64,000 bases of DNA from an uncultured Lachnospira sp. (lineage in GTDB: Bacteria; Bacillota; Clostridia; Lachnospirales; Lachnospiraceae), in NCBI GenBank assembly GCA_910587485.1, contig CAJUKN010000002.1, forward strand, positions 58,378 through 122,377. The letters run 5' to 3'. Of the stretch, positions 7,603-15,800 are shown one piece after another. The position numbers and the translations under genes were made by a program. Numbering within the stretch: position 1 is the first letter of the stretch; each line of letters begins with the position of its first letter. Under the pieces are notes generated by a model. It did not search any database and was not told the DNA's origin. It worked only from the letters and a program-made list of their open reading frames with translations.

Positions 7603-8238
7603 TTGAAAAAAATTAAAAAAAATCAAATTATCATAACAGCGTTGGCAATTATGATTGCCGTTGCAGGATATATTAATTATACAGGAAGTCTTGGTGATAT
7701 TATATCAATTAAAAATAAAAATGAAGATGTCCCTGTTACATCAGAATCCCTAGAAGAACCCGGAACGGTTGTTCTTACAGCAGGCGATAACGTGACAGAA
7801 GACGAAAAGTCAAACGGTGAAAATTCAGAAAATTCAGATACAATTAGTGTTAATGGTGATGTGACAAGTGAAAAACCAGTTGTTGCAACATCTATAATAT
7901 CAGAAGCAAAATTAAATCGTGAACAGGTGCGAGCAAAAAATAAAGAGATGTTGTTAAATATTATTAACAGTACTGAGTTAAATGAAGCGGCTAAAGCAGA
8001 TGCTGTTGCACAGATAACAGAAATAAGTGAAAATTCACAGAAAGAAACAGCAGCAGAGTTACTTCTTGAAGCAAAAGGATTAGGAAATTCTGTCGTGTCA
8101 ATACAAGATGGAGAAGTAGATGTTGTTATTAACTCTACGGGTATATCAGATACTCAGAGAGCCCAGATAGAAGATATTATTAAAAGAAAAACAGGTGTAA
8201 CTGCGGATAAGATTACAATAAATGTTTGCAATAACTAA
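7603..8238 (+). CDS. spoIIIAH: Stage III sporulation protein AH
   Basis: The 211-residue protein starts at TTG 7603 with GGAG nine bases upstream. It has an N-terminal membrane helix (about 9-25), an acidic low-complexity linker (about 35-90), and a C-terminal ring-building domain of the YscJ/FliF type. SpoIIIAH pairs with forespore SpoIIQ across the double membrane and completes the feeding channel. Its last codons contain the -35 box of the next gene's promoter. SpoIIQ is not in this window. Confidence 0.93.
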   Translation: MKKIKKNQIIITALAIMIAVAGYINYTGSLGDIISIKNKNEDVPVTSESLEEPGTVVLTAGDNVTEDEKSNGENSENSDTISVNGDVTSEKPVVATSIISEAKLNREQVRAKNKEMLLNIINSTELNEAAKADAVAQITEISENSQKETAAELLLEAKGLGNSVVSIQDGEVDVVINSTGISDTQRAQIEDIIKRKTGVTADKITINVCNN

Positions 8239-8254
8239 AAAAATCGATTATAAT
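8226..8254 (+). promoter_or_regulatory. Sigma-A promoter of the asp23-like gene
   Basis: TTGCAA (8226-8231), a 17-base spacer and a consensus TATAAT (8249-8254). The -35 box lies inside the last codons of spoIIIAH. It separates vegetative expression of the downstream housekeeping genes from the sporulation operon. Confidence 0.75.
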
Positions 8255-8330
8255 ATATTCATTAACGCGAATGGCTCTAAAATTGTCTGGTTGCAGCCAT
8301 GCGTGTGAAATATGACGCAGGAGGTCCGCA

Positions 8331-8720
8331 ATGACTAAAGATTTTGAAAGCAAAGGAAATAGTTACTCTATACACGAGAGAGTGAATATTGGTGAGGTTC
8401 GTGTCGCAGATGAAGTTGTTGCTATTATTGCAGGATTAGCTGCCACTGAAGTAGATGGAGTTGAATCGATGGCTGGCAATATAACTAATGAGCTTGTCAG
8501 CAAATTAGGAATGAAAAATTTATCAAAAGGCGTTAAGGTATATGTCAATGATAGAACGGTTGCAGTTGATTTAGCACTGAATATCAAATATGGTTTTGAG
8601 ATTCCTAAAGTTTCTGCCAATGTGCAGGAAAAAGTAAAATCAGCAATTGAGACAATGACAGGTTTGGAGGTTACATCTGTTAATATTAAGATTGCCGGCG
8701 TGAACATTGAAGCTGAGTAA
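8331..8720 (+). CDS. Asp23/Gls24 family envelope protein
   Basis: The 129-residue protein has the compact Asp23/Gls24 fold, with the family stretch IAGLAATEVDGVESMAGN near residues 30-47 and VNIKIAGVNIE at the end. Family members are abundant membrane-associated proteins linked to envelope stress in Firmicutes, and this class is often found just before nusB, as here. It has a strong AGGAGG ribosome site six bases before the ATG and its own sigma-A promoter. The biochemical role is not known. Confidence 0.92.
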   Translation: MTKDFESKGNSYSIHERVNIGEVRVADEVVAIIAGLAATEVDGVESMAGNITNELVSKLGMKNLSKGVKVYVNDRTVAVDLALNIKYGFEIPKVSANVQEKVKSAIETMTGLEVTSVNIKIAGVNIEAE

Positions 8721-8781
8721 GTAGCATAAGATTAAAAGTTAAAATTGTTGCTCTTACAAAAATATATTGCATTGTAGCTAG

Positions 8782-8813
8782 CGCCAGATCAAGGTTTCTT
8801 AGTCTGGCGATTT
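8782..8813 (+). terminator. Weak terminator-like hairpin
   Basis: CGCCAGA (8782-8788) pairs with TCTGGCG (8803-8809), followed by ATTTT. The T-run is short, so partial termination between the asp23-like gene and nusB is the most it suggests. Confidence 0.45.
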
Positions 8814-8839
8814 TACACATATGCAGAAAGGTTGTATCT

Positions 8840-9238
8840 ATGACAAGAACACAAATAAGAGAGCATATCTTTATTATTTTATTTGGAGTAGAATTTCATA
8901 AAGCCGAGGAGCTAGACGAACATATTGCTCTTTATATGGATAATATTGGTGCAATATCAAAAAAAGATTTAGATTATATTACGAAAAAATCAAGAGCGAT
9001 TATTTCTAAAATAGAAGAAATTGATATGATGATAAATGAAACCTCAAATGGGTGGCCGACAAGCAGACTTGGCAAGGCAGAACTTACTATTATGAGGCTT
9101 GCTATCTTTGAAATTAAATATGATGATGATATTCCAAATGGTGTTGCTATCAATGAAGCTGTTGAACTGGCTAAGAAATATGGCGCAGATAGTGCTTCGT
9201 CGTTTATCAATGGTGTGTTAGCAAAATTTATAAAATAG
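8840..9238 (+). CDS. nusB: Transcription antitermination factor NusB
   Basis: The 132-residue all-helical protein matches NusB in length and in the N-terminal REHIFIILFGVEFH and C-terminal NEAVELAKKYGADSASSFIN signatures. NusB binds boxA RNA with NusE (ribosomal protein S10) and supports processive transcription of rRNA operons. It is preceded by an AGAAAGG site and followed by xseA, the usual Firmicutes order. Confidence 0.96.
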   Translation: MTRTQIREHIFIILFGVEFHKAEELDEHIALYMDNIGAISKKDLDYITKKSRAIISKIEEIDMMINETSNGWPTSRLGKAELTIMRLAIFEIKYDDDIPNGVAINEAVELAKKYGADSASSFINGVLAKFIK

Positions 9239-9331
9239 TATATATTGCAACATAAAATATTTGACTGTTTGTTATATAAAATGATTTTGTTTACTTAAAT
9301 ACTATGAATTATATAAGAAATGAGAGGTTAT

Positions 9332-10546
9332 ATGGCAGGTTCCTTTACCGTTTCACAAATAAACAGATATATTAAAAATATGTTTCTTCAAGATTTTATA
9401 TTGAATAAAGTTTCTATTACTGGAGAATTATCAAACTGTAAATATCACCCTTCAGGTCATTTGTTTTTTACACTAAAGGATGCAAATGGAACATTGCCAG
9501 CCATTATGTATGCTAGTCAGGTGAAAAATTTAAAAGTACGTCTTACAGATGGAATGAAGGTCATTGTACATGGTCGAATTGATATATTTGAGCGTGATGG
9601 AAAGTATCAGCTTTATGCTAGTCATATAGAACTGAATGGTATAGGTGAACTGTATAAGCAGTTTGAGGCGTTAAAGATACAATTTGAGCAGATGGGATAT
9701 TTTAGCCCACAATATAAACGTCCTATCCCTAAGTATGCACGCAAGGTTGGTATTGTGACTGCTTCAAGCGGAGCAGCAATTCAGGATATCATCAATATTT
9801 CTCATAGACGCAACCCATATGTTTCATTGATTCTTTATCCAGCACTTGTTCAGGGAAGCGGGGCATCGAAAAGTATTGTAAAAGGCATACAGACATTAGA
9901 TTTGATGGAATTAGATGTTATTATTATAGGACGAGGCGGTGGTTCAATAGAAGATTTATGGGCGTTTAATGAAGAAATCGTTGCAGAGGCAATATTTAAT
10001 TCCAACACACCAATTATTTCTGCGGTTGGACATGAGACGGACTTTACTATAGCTGATTTTGTGGCGGATTTAAGAGCGCCTACACCATCTGCTGCTGCGG
10101 AGTTGGCAGTAAGTGATATTCGTGTGATAGAAGGAGTTTTACAGGGATATTTGAGTGCGTTAAAAAATGTGATGTATCAAAGAATAGAAAAATATTACAC
10201 ATATCTTGAAGCGGTATCAACGAAATTAAAATATTTAAATCCACAGGCAATGGTTGACGAAAAAAGACATTATTTATGCCAAATTCGAGATAAATTGGAT
10301 ATACTTATCGCTTCTTGTCTCTCTAAAAAAAGACACGAATTAGAGCTTTATGCTTCCCGATTACAAGGGGTTTCACCTTTGGAAAAATTGGGACAAGGGT
10401 ATTCTTATACAGAGACAATAGAGGGGAATATGGTAAAATCAGTAAAAGATATAAAAGTATCCGATAATGTCAACATTTATGTTAAAGATGGTTGTTTTAC
10501 TGCTACGATTTATAAAATCACAGAGAATGGAGGAAATGGTGGCTAA
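9332..10546 (+). CDS. xseA: Exodeoxyribonuclease VII large subunit
   Basis: The 404-residue protein has an N-terminal OB-fold DNA-binding domain (about 1-100) and the XseA catalytic domain with GIVTASSGAAIQDI and IIGRGGGSIEDLWAFN. With XseB it degrades single-stranded DNA to oligonucleotides. The ATG at 9332 (MAGSFTVSQI) was preferred; an in-frame ATG at 9320 overlaps the GAGAGG ribosome site. It overlaps the next gene xseB by 8 bases, so the subunits are translationally coupled. Confidence 0.96.
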   Translation: MAGSFTVSQINRYIKNMFLQDFILNKVSITGELSNCKYHPSGHLFFTLKDANGTLPAIMYASQVKNLKVRLTDGMKVIVHGRIDIFERDGKYQLYASHIELNGIGELYKQFEALKIQFEQMGYFSPQYKRPIPKYARKVGIVTASSGAAIQDIINISHRRNPYVSLILYPALVQGSGASKSIVKGIQTLDLMELDVIIIGRGGGSIEDLWAFNEEIVAEAIFNSNTPIISAVGHETDFTIADFVADLRAPTPSAAAELAVSDIRVIEGVLQGYLSALKNVMYQRIEKYYTYLEAVSTKLKYLNPQAMVDEKRHYLCQIRDKLDILIASCLSKKRHELELYASRLQGVSPLEKLGQGYSYTETIEGNMVKSVKDIKVSDNVNIYVKDGCFTATIYKITENGGNGG

Positions 10547-10727
10547 AAGTTTTGATATAGAAGAGTCTTTTAAATTGCTTGATGATATTGTAAAAAAGCT
10601 AGAAAGTGGCAATTTGCCTATTAATGAAGCGCTTAAATTGTATAAAGATGGTGTGAAATTAGTTGAAAAATGTAATGTACAGATGGATAAAGTGGAAAAG
10701 GAAATTATTGTTTTGGATGAAGATTAG
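10539..10727 (+). CDS. xseB: Exodeoxyribonuclease VII small subunit
   Basis: About 62 residues, starting at GTG 10539 or, alternatively, the ATG at 10536 or 10527. GGAGG at 10530-10534 best fits the GTG. The core LLDDIVKKLESGNLPINEALKLYKDG is the diagnostic XseB coiled coil. It assembles in several copies on XseA. It overlaps the end of xseA. Confidence 0.93.
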   Translation: MAKSFDIEESFKLLDDIVKKLESGNLPINEALKLYKDGVKLVEKCNVQMDKVEKEIIVLDED

Positions 10728-10812
10728 ATATATAAGTTATGGTGCAAAATATTTTATATAAAAGCAGTTATGCAGTCTTGCCATAAAATAAAAAATATAA
10801 GGAAAAATAAAT

Positions 10813-11700
10813 ATGGATTTTCATAGAGAATTAACAGATAAAGTAAATAAAATAAATGATATTATAATAGATAATCTTCCAGTGGTCAAAGGCGAACAAA
10901 AGCATTTGTTAGAAGCGATGAATTATAGTGTTCAGGTTGGTGGAAAGCGAGTAAGACCAATGCTTATGCTGGAAACATACAAATTGTGTAAAGGTCAAAA
11001 TGAAAAAGAAGTGTATCCTTATATGGCAGCACTTGAGTATATACACACTTATTCTTTGGTACATGATGATTTGCCTGCAATGGATAATGATGATTATCGT
11101 AGAGGCAATCTTACCACACATAAAAAATTTGGTGAGGATTTTGGCATTCTTGCAGGAGATGGGCTGTTAAATTATGCCTATGAAGTCTTAATGGATGCAA
11201 TACTTCATTCAAAGGATATGGAAAGAAATGCGAAAGCAGGCAGTATTATTGCGCAAAAAGCGGGTATATATGGTATGGTTGGAGGACAATCTGTTGATGT
11301 ATTGTTGACAGATAAGTCTGTAAGTCAAAACGATTTGGAATTTATATTTAATTGTAAGACAGGTGCTTTGATAGAAGCTGCTTTTATGGTAGGCGGTGTG
11401 CTTGCAGGAGCTAGTGATGATACAATAAAACAGCTTGAAAAGGCAGGAAATTTAGTAGGAGTAGCTTTTCAAATTAAAGATGATATTTTGGATATTACAA
11501 GTACACAGGAACAGTTTGGAAAGCCTGTTTTAAGTGATGAGCGCAATAAAAAAACGACGTATGTTACACTTTATGGTATGGAACAAGCAAATGAAGATGT
11601 CATAAAAATGTCAAAAAAAGCAGAGGATATTGTAAGAAACATTGGCGACAATATATTTTTAGTAGAACTGATTAATAAGTTGATAAATAGGATAAATTAA
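10813..11700 (+). CDS. ispA: Geranyl/farnesyl diphosphate synthase
   Basis: The 295-residue trans-isoprenyl diphosphate synthase carries both aspartate-rich metal sites: the first DDLPAMDNDD near residue 86, the second DDILD near 223. It condenses isopentenyl diphosphate with allylic diphosphates to make the C15/C20 precursor of undecaprenyl phosphate and other lipids. It is four bases from dxs, which supplies the pathway's first step, the common Firmicutes pairing. The exact chain length of the product cannot be read from the sequence. Confidence 0.94.
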   Translation: MDFHRELTDKVNKINDIIIDNLPVVKGEQKHLLEAMNYSVQVGGKRVRPMLMLETYKLCKGQNEKEVYPYMAALEYIHTYSLVHDDLPAMDNDDYRRGNLTTHKKFGEDFGILAGDGLLNYAYEVLMDAILHSKDMERNAKAGSIIAQKAGIYGMVGGQSVDVLLTDKSVSQNDLEFIFNCKTGALIEAAFMVGGVLAGASDDTIKQLEKAGNLVGVAFQIKDDILDITSTQEQFGKPVLSDERNKKTTYVTLYGMEQANEDVIKMSKKAEDIVRNIGDNIFLVELINKLINRIN

Positions 11701-11704
11701 GATT

Positions 11705-13570
11705 ATGATTCTTGAAAAAATTAACAAACCAAATGATATAAAGAAGCTTGACCCAATTGAATACAATCAACTTGCGGAAGAAATAAGGGAATTTTTAATT
11801 CAGACAATCAGTAAAACAGGTGGGCATCTTGCTTCCAATCTTGGTGTTGTTGAATTGACAATGGCGCTTCATCTTGTGTTTAATCTTCCACAGGACAAGT
11901 TGATTTGGGATGTGGGACATCAGTCTTACACACATAAGATTTTAACAGGAAGAAAAGCAGGATTTGATGGGCTTAGGAAATTTGGGGGTATGAGTGGATT
12001 TCCTAAAAGAAATGAGAGCAATTATGATGCATTTGATACAGGACATAGTTCAACTTCGATTTCAGCAGGGCTTGGATACGTGTATGCAAGAGATATAAAA
12101 AAAGAGTATTACAATGTAATTTCTGTTATTGGTGATGGCGCATTGACAGGTGGTATGGCATATGAAGCAATGAACAATGCTGCAAGGCTAAATACGAATT
12201 TTATTATTATATTAAATGATAATACCATGTCTATATCAAAAAATGTTGGTGGTGTTTCTAAGATGTTGGATAATATTCGTTCGTCGGATTCCTATTATGA
12301 TTTAAAAGAAGGCGTTGCCAATACATTATACAAACTTCCAAGAGGAAGCAAACTGGTAGATTCCATAAAAAAGAAAAAAAGTAATCTGAAACAGATTCTG
12401 TTTCCGGGACAAATGTTTGAGGCAATGGGATTAAATTATTTAGGACCAGTCAATGGACATGATATCCACAAGTTAATAAAAATTCTTCATGTTGCAAAAC
12501 GAGTGGGCGGACCAGTTCTTGTTCATGTAGTTACACAAAAAGGACATGGCTATAAGCCAGCGGAACGTAATCCTAGTAAATTTCATGGAATTGCCCCTTT
12601 TGATATCAAGACAGGTGTTATAAAATCATTATCAGAGAATGATTCATATTCTAAGGTGTTTTCTAAGACGATATGTTTAATTGCAAAGCAAAATAATAAG
12701 GTTGTAGCAATTACGGCTGCTATGCCTGAAGGAACAGGGCTTGAAAAATTTTCAAGATGGTTTCCAGAGCGATTTATTGATGTAGGAATTGCAGAAGAAC
12801 ATGCAGTAACATTTTGTGCAGGATTATCAGCAGGTGGTATGATTCCTGTATTTGCTGTATATTCTTCATTTTTACAAAGAGCATATGACCAAATGTTACA
12901 TGATGTATGTATACAGCAGCTTCATGTTGTATTTGCAATAGACCGAGCGGGTTTGGTTGGAAGTGATGGGGAAACCCATCAGGGGATATTTGATTTATCT
13001 TTTTTAAAAAGTATTCCTAATATGACAATATTTGCTCCTAAAAATGCGTGGGAATTAGAGCATGTTTTGCACTATGCAATCAATGAGTATGATGGACCAT
13101 TTGCTATTCGCTATCCAAGAGGGGAGGCTTGTGTAAGATTTCAAGAATTTAGGCAGCCCATTGTATATGCCAAATCAGAAATTATGTTTTGGGAGAAAGA
13201 TATTGTACTTATTGCTGTTGGCTCAATGGTTGAAACAGCATATGATTTGCGGGAAAAATTAAAAGAAAAAGGATATCATGTAACGTTAATCAATGCACGA
13301 TTTATCAAACCGTTGGATGTAATGTTATTCTATAAATTAAAACATACCCATCAGTTGATTGTCACACTTGAAGAAAATGTTATAAAAGGCGGTTTTGGTG
13401 AGAGTGTATGTCAGTATATCAGTGAATCGCAGCTTCATATGAGTGTACTTAACATTGCGTTGCCAGACGATTATGTAGAGCATGGAAATGTGTCTATCTT
13501 AAAAGCAGAAGCAGGGATTGATGTCAATAGTTTAATAGAACGAGTGACTTCTTTTTATAAAAATTTATAA
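11705..13570 (+). CDS. dxs: 1-deoxy-D-xylulose-5-phosphate synthase
   Basis: The 621-residue protein is full length. It shows the thiamine-diphosphate site (GDGALTGG near residue 143), the N-terminal substrate His region (GHQSYTHKILTGR), and RAGLVGSDGETHQGIFDL near 415. It condenses pyruvate with glyceraldehyde-3-phosphate, the entry step of the MEP isoprenoid pathway and a source for thiamine and pyridoxal. It follows ispA with a 4-base gap. Confidence 0.97.
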   Translation: MILEKINKPNDIKKLDPIEYNQLAEEIREFLIQTISKTGGHLASNLGVVELTMALHLVFNLPQDKLIWDVGHQSYTHKILTGRKAGFDGLRKFGGMSGFPKRNESNYDAFDTGHSSTSISAGLGYVYARDIKKEYYNVISVIGDGALTGGMAYEAMNNAARLNTNFIIILNDNTMSISKNVGGVSKMLDNIRSSDSYYDLKEGVANTLYKLPRGSKLVDSIKKKKSNLKQILFPGQMFEAMGLNYLGPVNGHDIHKLIKILHVAKRVGGPVLVHVVTQKGHGYKPAERNPSKFHGIAPFDIKTGVIKSLSENDSYSKVFSKTICLIAKQNNKVVAITAAMPEGTGLEKFSRWFPERFIDVGIAEEHAVTFCAGLSAGGMIPVFAVYSSFLQRAYDQMLHDVCIQQLHVVFAIDRAGLVGSDGETHQGIFDLSFLKSIPNMTIFAPKNAWELEHVLHYAINEYDGPFAIRYPRGEACVRFQEFRQPIVYAKSEIMFWEKDIVLIAVGSMVETAYDLREKLKEKGYHVTLINARFIKPLDVMLFYKLKHTHQLIVTLEENVIKGGFGESVCQYISESQLHMSVLNIALPDDYVEHGNVSILKAEAGIDVNSLIERVTSFYKNL

Positions 13571-13669
13571 TGATAAAAATGGTGTTTTTTGAAATTATTT
13601 AGTGGAATATAACAGACTGGGGGCAACTGTTAGATAATGAAATTTGCAGATTAAAAGAAAGGCATGGTT

Positions 13670-14479
13670 ATGGCAAAAGAACGATTAGATATTTTGCTGG
13701 TTGACAGAGGGTTAGCTCCTTCAAGAGAAAAAGCAAAAGCGATTATTATGTCAGGGTGCGTATATGTAGATGGACAAAAAGAGGACAAGTCTGGTTCTAA
13801 ATTTGATGAGAAAGCTAACATTGAGGTGCGAGGCAATACGCTTCCATATGTGAGTAGGGGAGGTTTAAAACTAGAAAAGGCAATAAAAAATTTTGATGTG
13901 TCTTTAAATGGAAAAATATGTATGGATGTTGGTTCCTCTACAGGTGGTTTTACCGATTGTATGCTTCAAAATGGTGCTGTCAAAGTATATGCAGTTGATG
14001 TTGGTTTTGGACAATTGGATTGGAAACTTCGCAATGACTCAAGAGTGGTTTGTATGGAAAAAACGAATATACGTTATGTTGAACCAAGGGATATACAAGA
14101 TGTTATTGAATTTGTTAGTATAGATGTTTCCTTTATATCATTGACAAAAGTTTTGAAATCTGTTAAAAATCTTATCTCTGAGACAGGAAATATTGTCTGT
14201 TTAATTAAACCACAGTTTGAGGCAGGACGTGAAAAAGTTGGCAAGCATGGTGTAGTAAAAGAGCCTTCCATACATCTTGAAGTGATTAATATGGTAATAA
14301 ATTATGCAGTTTCAATTGGTTTTGAGGCTGTCAATCTGGAGTTTTCTCCAGTCAAAGGACCAGAAGGAAATATAGAATATTTATTGCATCTTGTAAATCA
14401 TGTGGATGGTATTTATCAAGAAATACCATTTGAAGCTGAACAAGTTGTTTGGTCAGCACATCATATATTAAATAAATAG
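13670..14479 (+). CDS. tlyA: TlyA family rRNA 2'-O-methyltransferase
   Basis: The 269-residue protein has an N-terminal S4 RNA-binding domain (about 3-65: ERLDILLVDRGLAPSREKAK) and an FtsJ-like methyltransferase domain with the SAM loop DVGSSTGGFTDCML near 84-97. Family members methylate 16S and 23S rRNA; older annotation calls them hemolysins. The ATG at 13670 was chosen over 13664 for its better spacing from GAAAGG. It heads the tlyA-nadK-argR-recN cluster. Confidence 0.93.
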   Translation: MAKERLDILLVDRGLAPSREKAKAIIMSGCVYVDGQKEDKSGSKFDEKANIEVRGNTLPYVSRGGLKLEKAIKNFDVSLNGKICMDVGSSTGGFTDCMLQNGAVKVYAVDVGFGQLDWKLRNDSRVVCMEKTNIRYVEPRDIQDVIEFVSIDVSFISLTKVLKSVKNLISETGNIVCLIKPQFEAGREKVGKHGVVKEPSIHLEVINMVINYAVSIGFEAVNLEFSPVKGPEGNIEYLLHLVNHVDGIYQEIPFEAEQVVWSAHHILNK

Positions 14480-14506
14480 TTATGCTTATGGCATGAAAGG
14501 ACAAAC

Positions 14507-15304
14507 TTGAATAAATTTTATATAATTTCTAATTCTATTAAAGACCCTCAAAAGGCAGCATTAAATAAGATAAGCGATTATATTATCCATCATAAAGGCT
14601 TTGTTTTGGATACACCAAAAGATTGTGAGTGCATTATTGTTCTTGGGGGCGATGGGACACTTCTTAAAGCAGCAAGAGATTTAAATAATATTGAGCTTCC
14701 TTTACTTGGAATCAATATAGGAACATTAGGCTTTCTTACGGATGCAGATATGGATACATATAAATTAGCAATTGACAGTGTGATGAATAATGATTATATT
14801 GTGGACAAACGAATGATGATAAAGGGTAAAATTTATCGAGATAATGAATTGATATATGAAAATATGGCACTCAATGATGTTGTTATCAATCGATGCGGCA
14901 ATTTGAGAGTGATTGATTTTGATATTTCTGTAAATGGTCAATTTTTGAGTTCTTACTTGGCAGACGGTGTAATTATTGCCACTGCAACAGGTTCTACAGC
15001 ATACAGTTTATCAGCTGGTGGACCGATATTACAGCCTAATGCAAAATTGATTATGGTAACACCAATATGTCCACATACATTAAATAAGCGAAGTATTATA
15101 TTTGACTGCAATGATGTTGTTTCGATTAAAATAACAAATAATAAAAATCTTTCTGAGGAGAGAATTGTTACTTTTGACGGAGAACAATTTTTTAATGTGA
15201 AAACAAATGATATAATAGAAATTACAAAATCGAAACGAATGTCCAGATTTATAAAAACGAATAAAGACAGCTTTTTAAAGCGTGTTCGAGAAAAACTGAT
15301 GTAG
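14507..15304 (+). CDS. nadK: NAD kinase
   Basis: The 265-residue protein starts at TTG 14507 behind GAAAGG. The GGDGTLLKAARD motif near residues 47-58 binds ATP and holds the catalytic Asp. ATATGSTAYSLSAGGPI and LNDVVI are further family blocks. The enzyme phosphorylates NAD to NADP. It is three bases from argR. Confidence 0.96.
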   Translation: MNKFYIISNSIKDPQKAALNKISDYIIHHKGFVLDTPKDCECIIVLGGDGTLLKAARDLNNIELPLLGINIGTLGFLTDADMDTYKLAIDSVMNNDYIVDKRMMIKGKIYRDNELIYENMALNDVVINRCGNLRVIDFDISVNGQFLSSYLADGVIIATATGSTAYSLSAGGPILQPNAKLIMVTPICPHTLNKRSIIFDCNDVVSIKITNNKNLSEERIVTFDGEQFFNVKTNDIIEITKSKRMSRFIKTNKDSFLKRVREKLM

Positions 15305-15307
15305 GGA

Positions 15308-15766
15308 ATGGATATGAAATCAGATAGACATAGTATGATAATTGATTTAATTCAAAAAAATATTATATCAACACAGGAAGAATTGGCAAAAGCTTTAAAT
15401 GATGCTGGGTTTTGCGTTACTCAGGCAACGGTGTCAAGGGATATACGAAAATTAAATCTAACCAAAACATTGGTTAATGGTGTTATGCGTTATGTGGTGT
15501 CTTGGCAGGATGCCCAATCTGCGGATTTTGATAAATACACAAGAATTATAAAAGAGGGGTTTATATCAATGGATATGGCACAAAATATTCTTGTGATAAA
15601 GACCATATCTGGTATGGCTATGGCGGTTTGTGCTGCTATTGACGGATTAGACATGTATGAGATTGTAGGCACAATAGCTGGAGATGATACAATTATGTGC
15701 GCTGTCCGTTCTGTGGAGGATACAAAAAAGGTTATGAAAATGATAAAACATATATTAGCAGATTGA
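15308..15766 (+). CDS. argR: Arginine repressor ArgR/AhrC
   Basis: The 152-residue protein has the N-terminal winged helix (TQATVSRDIRKLNLTK) and the C-terminal arginine-binding hexamerisation domain with the typical GTIAGDDTIMCAVRS. It represses arginine synthesis and activates catabolism when arginine is bound. An alternative ATG at 15314 is closer to ideal spacing from AGGGA. Genes of arginine metabolism are not in the window; its place before recN is conserved in Firmicutes. Confidence 0.95.
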   Translation: MDMKSDRHSMIIDLIQKNIISTQEELAKALNDAGFCVTQATVSRDIRKLNLTKTLVNGVMRYVVSWQDAQSADFDKYTRIIKEGFISMDMAQNILVIKTISGMAMAVCAAIDGLDMYEIVGTIAGDDTIMCAVRSVEDTKKVMKMIKHILAD

Positions 15767-15800
15767 TAAATGTTGAATATATAAAAATAAAGGAGGTAGA

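Noticed and set aside
13670..14479. Hemolysin toxin
   Set aside because: The S4 plus FtsJ-type methyltransferase layout indicates an rRNA methyltransferase; the hemolysin name is historical.
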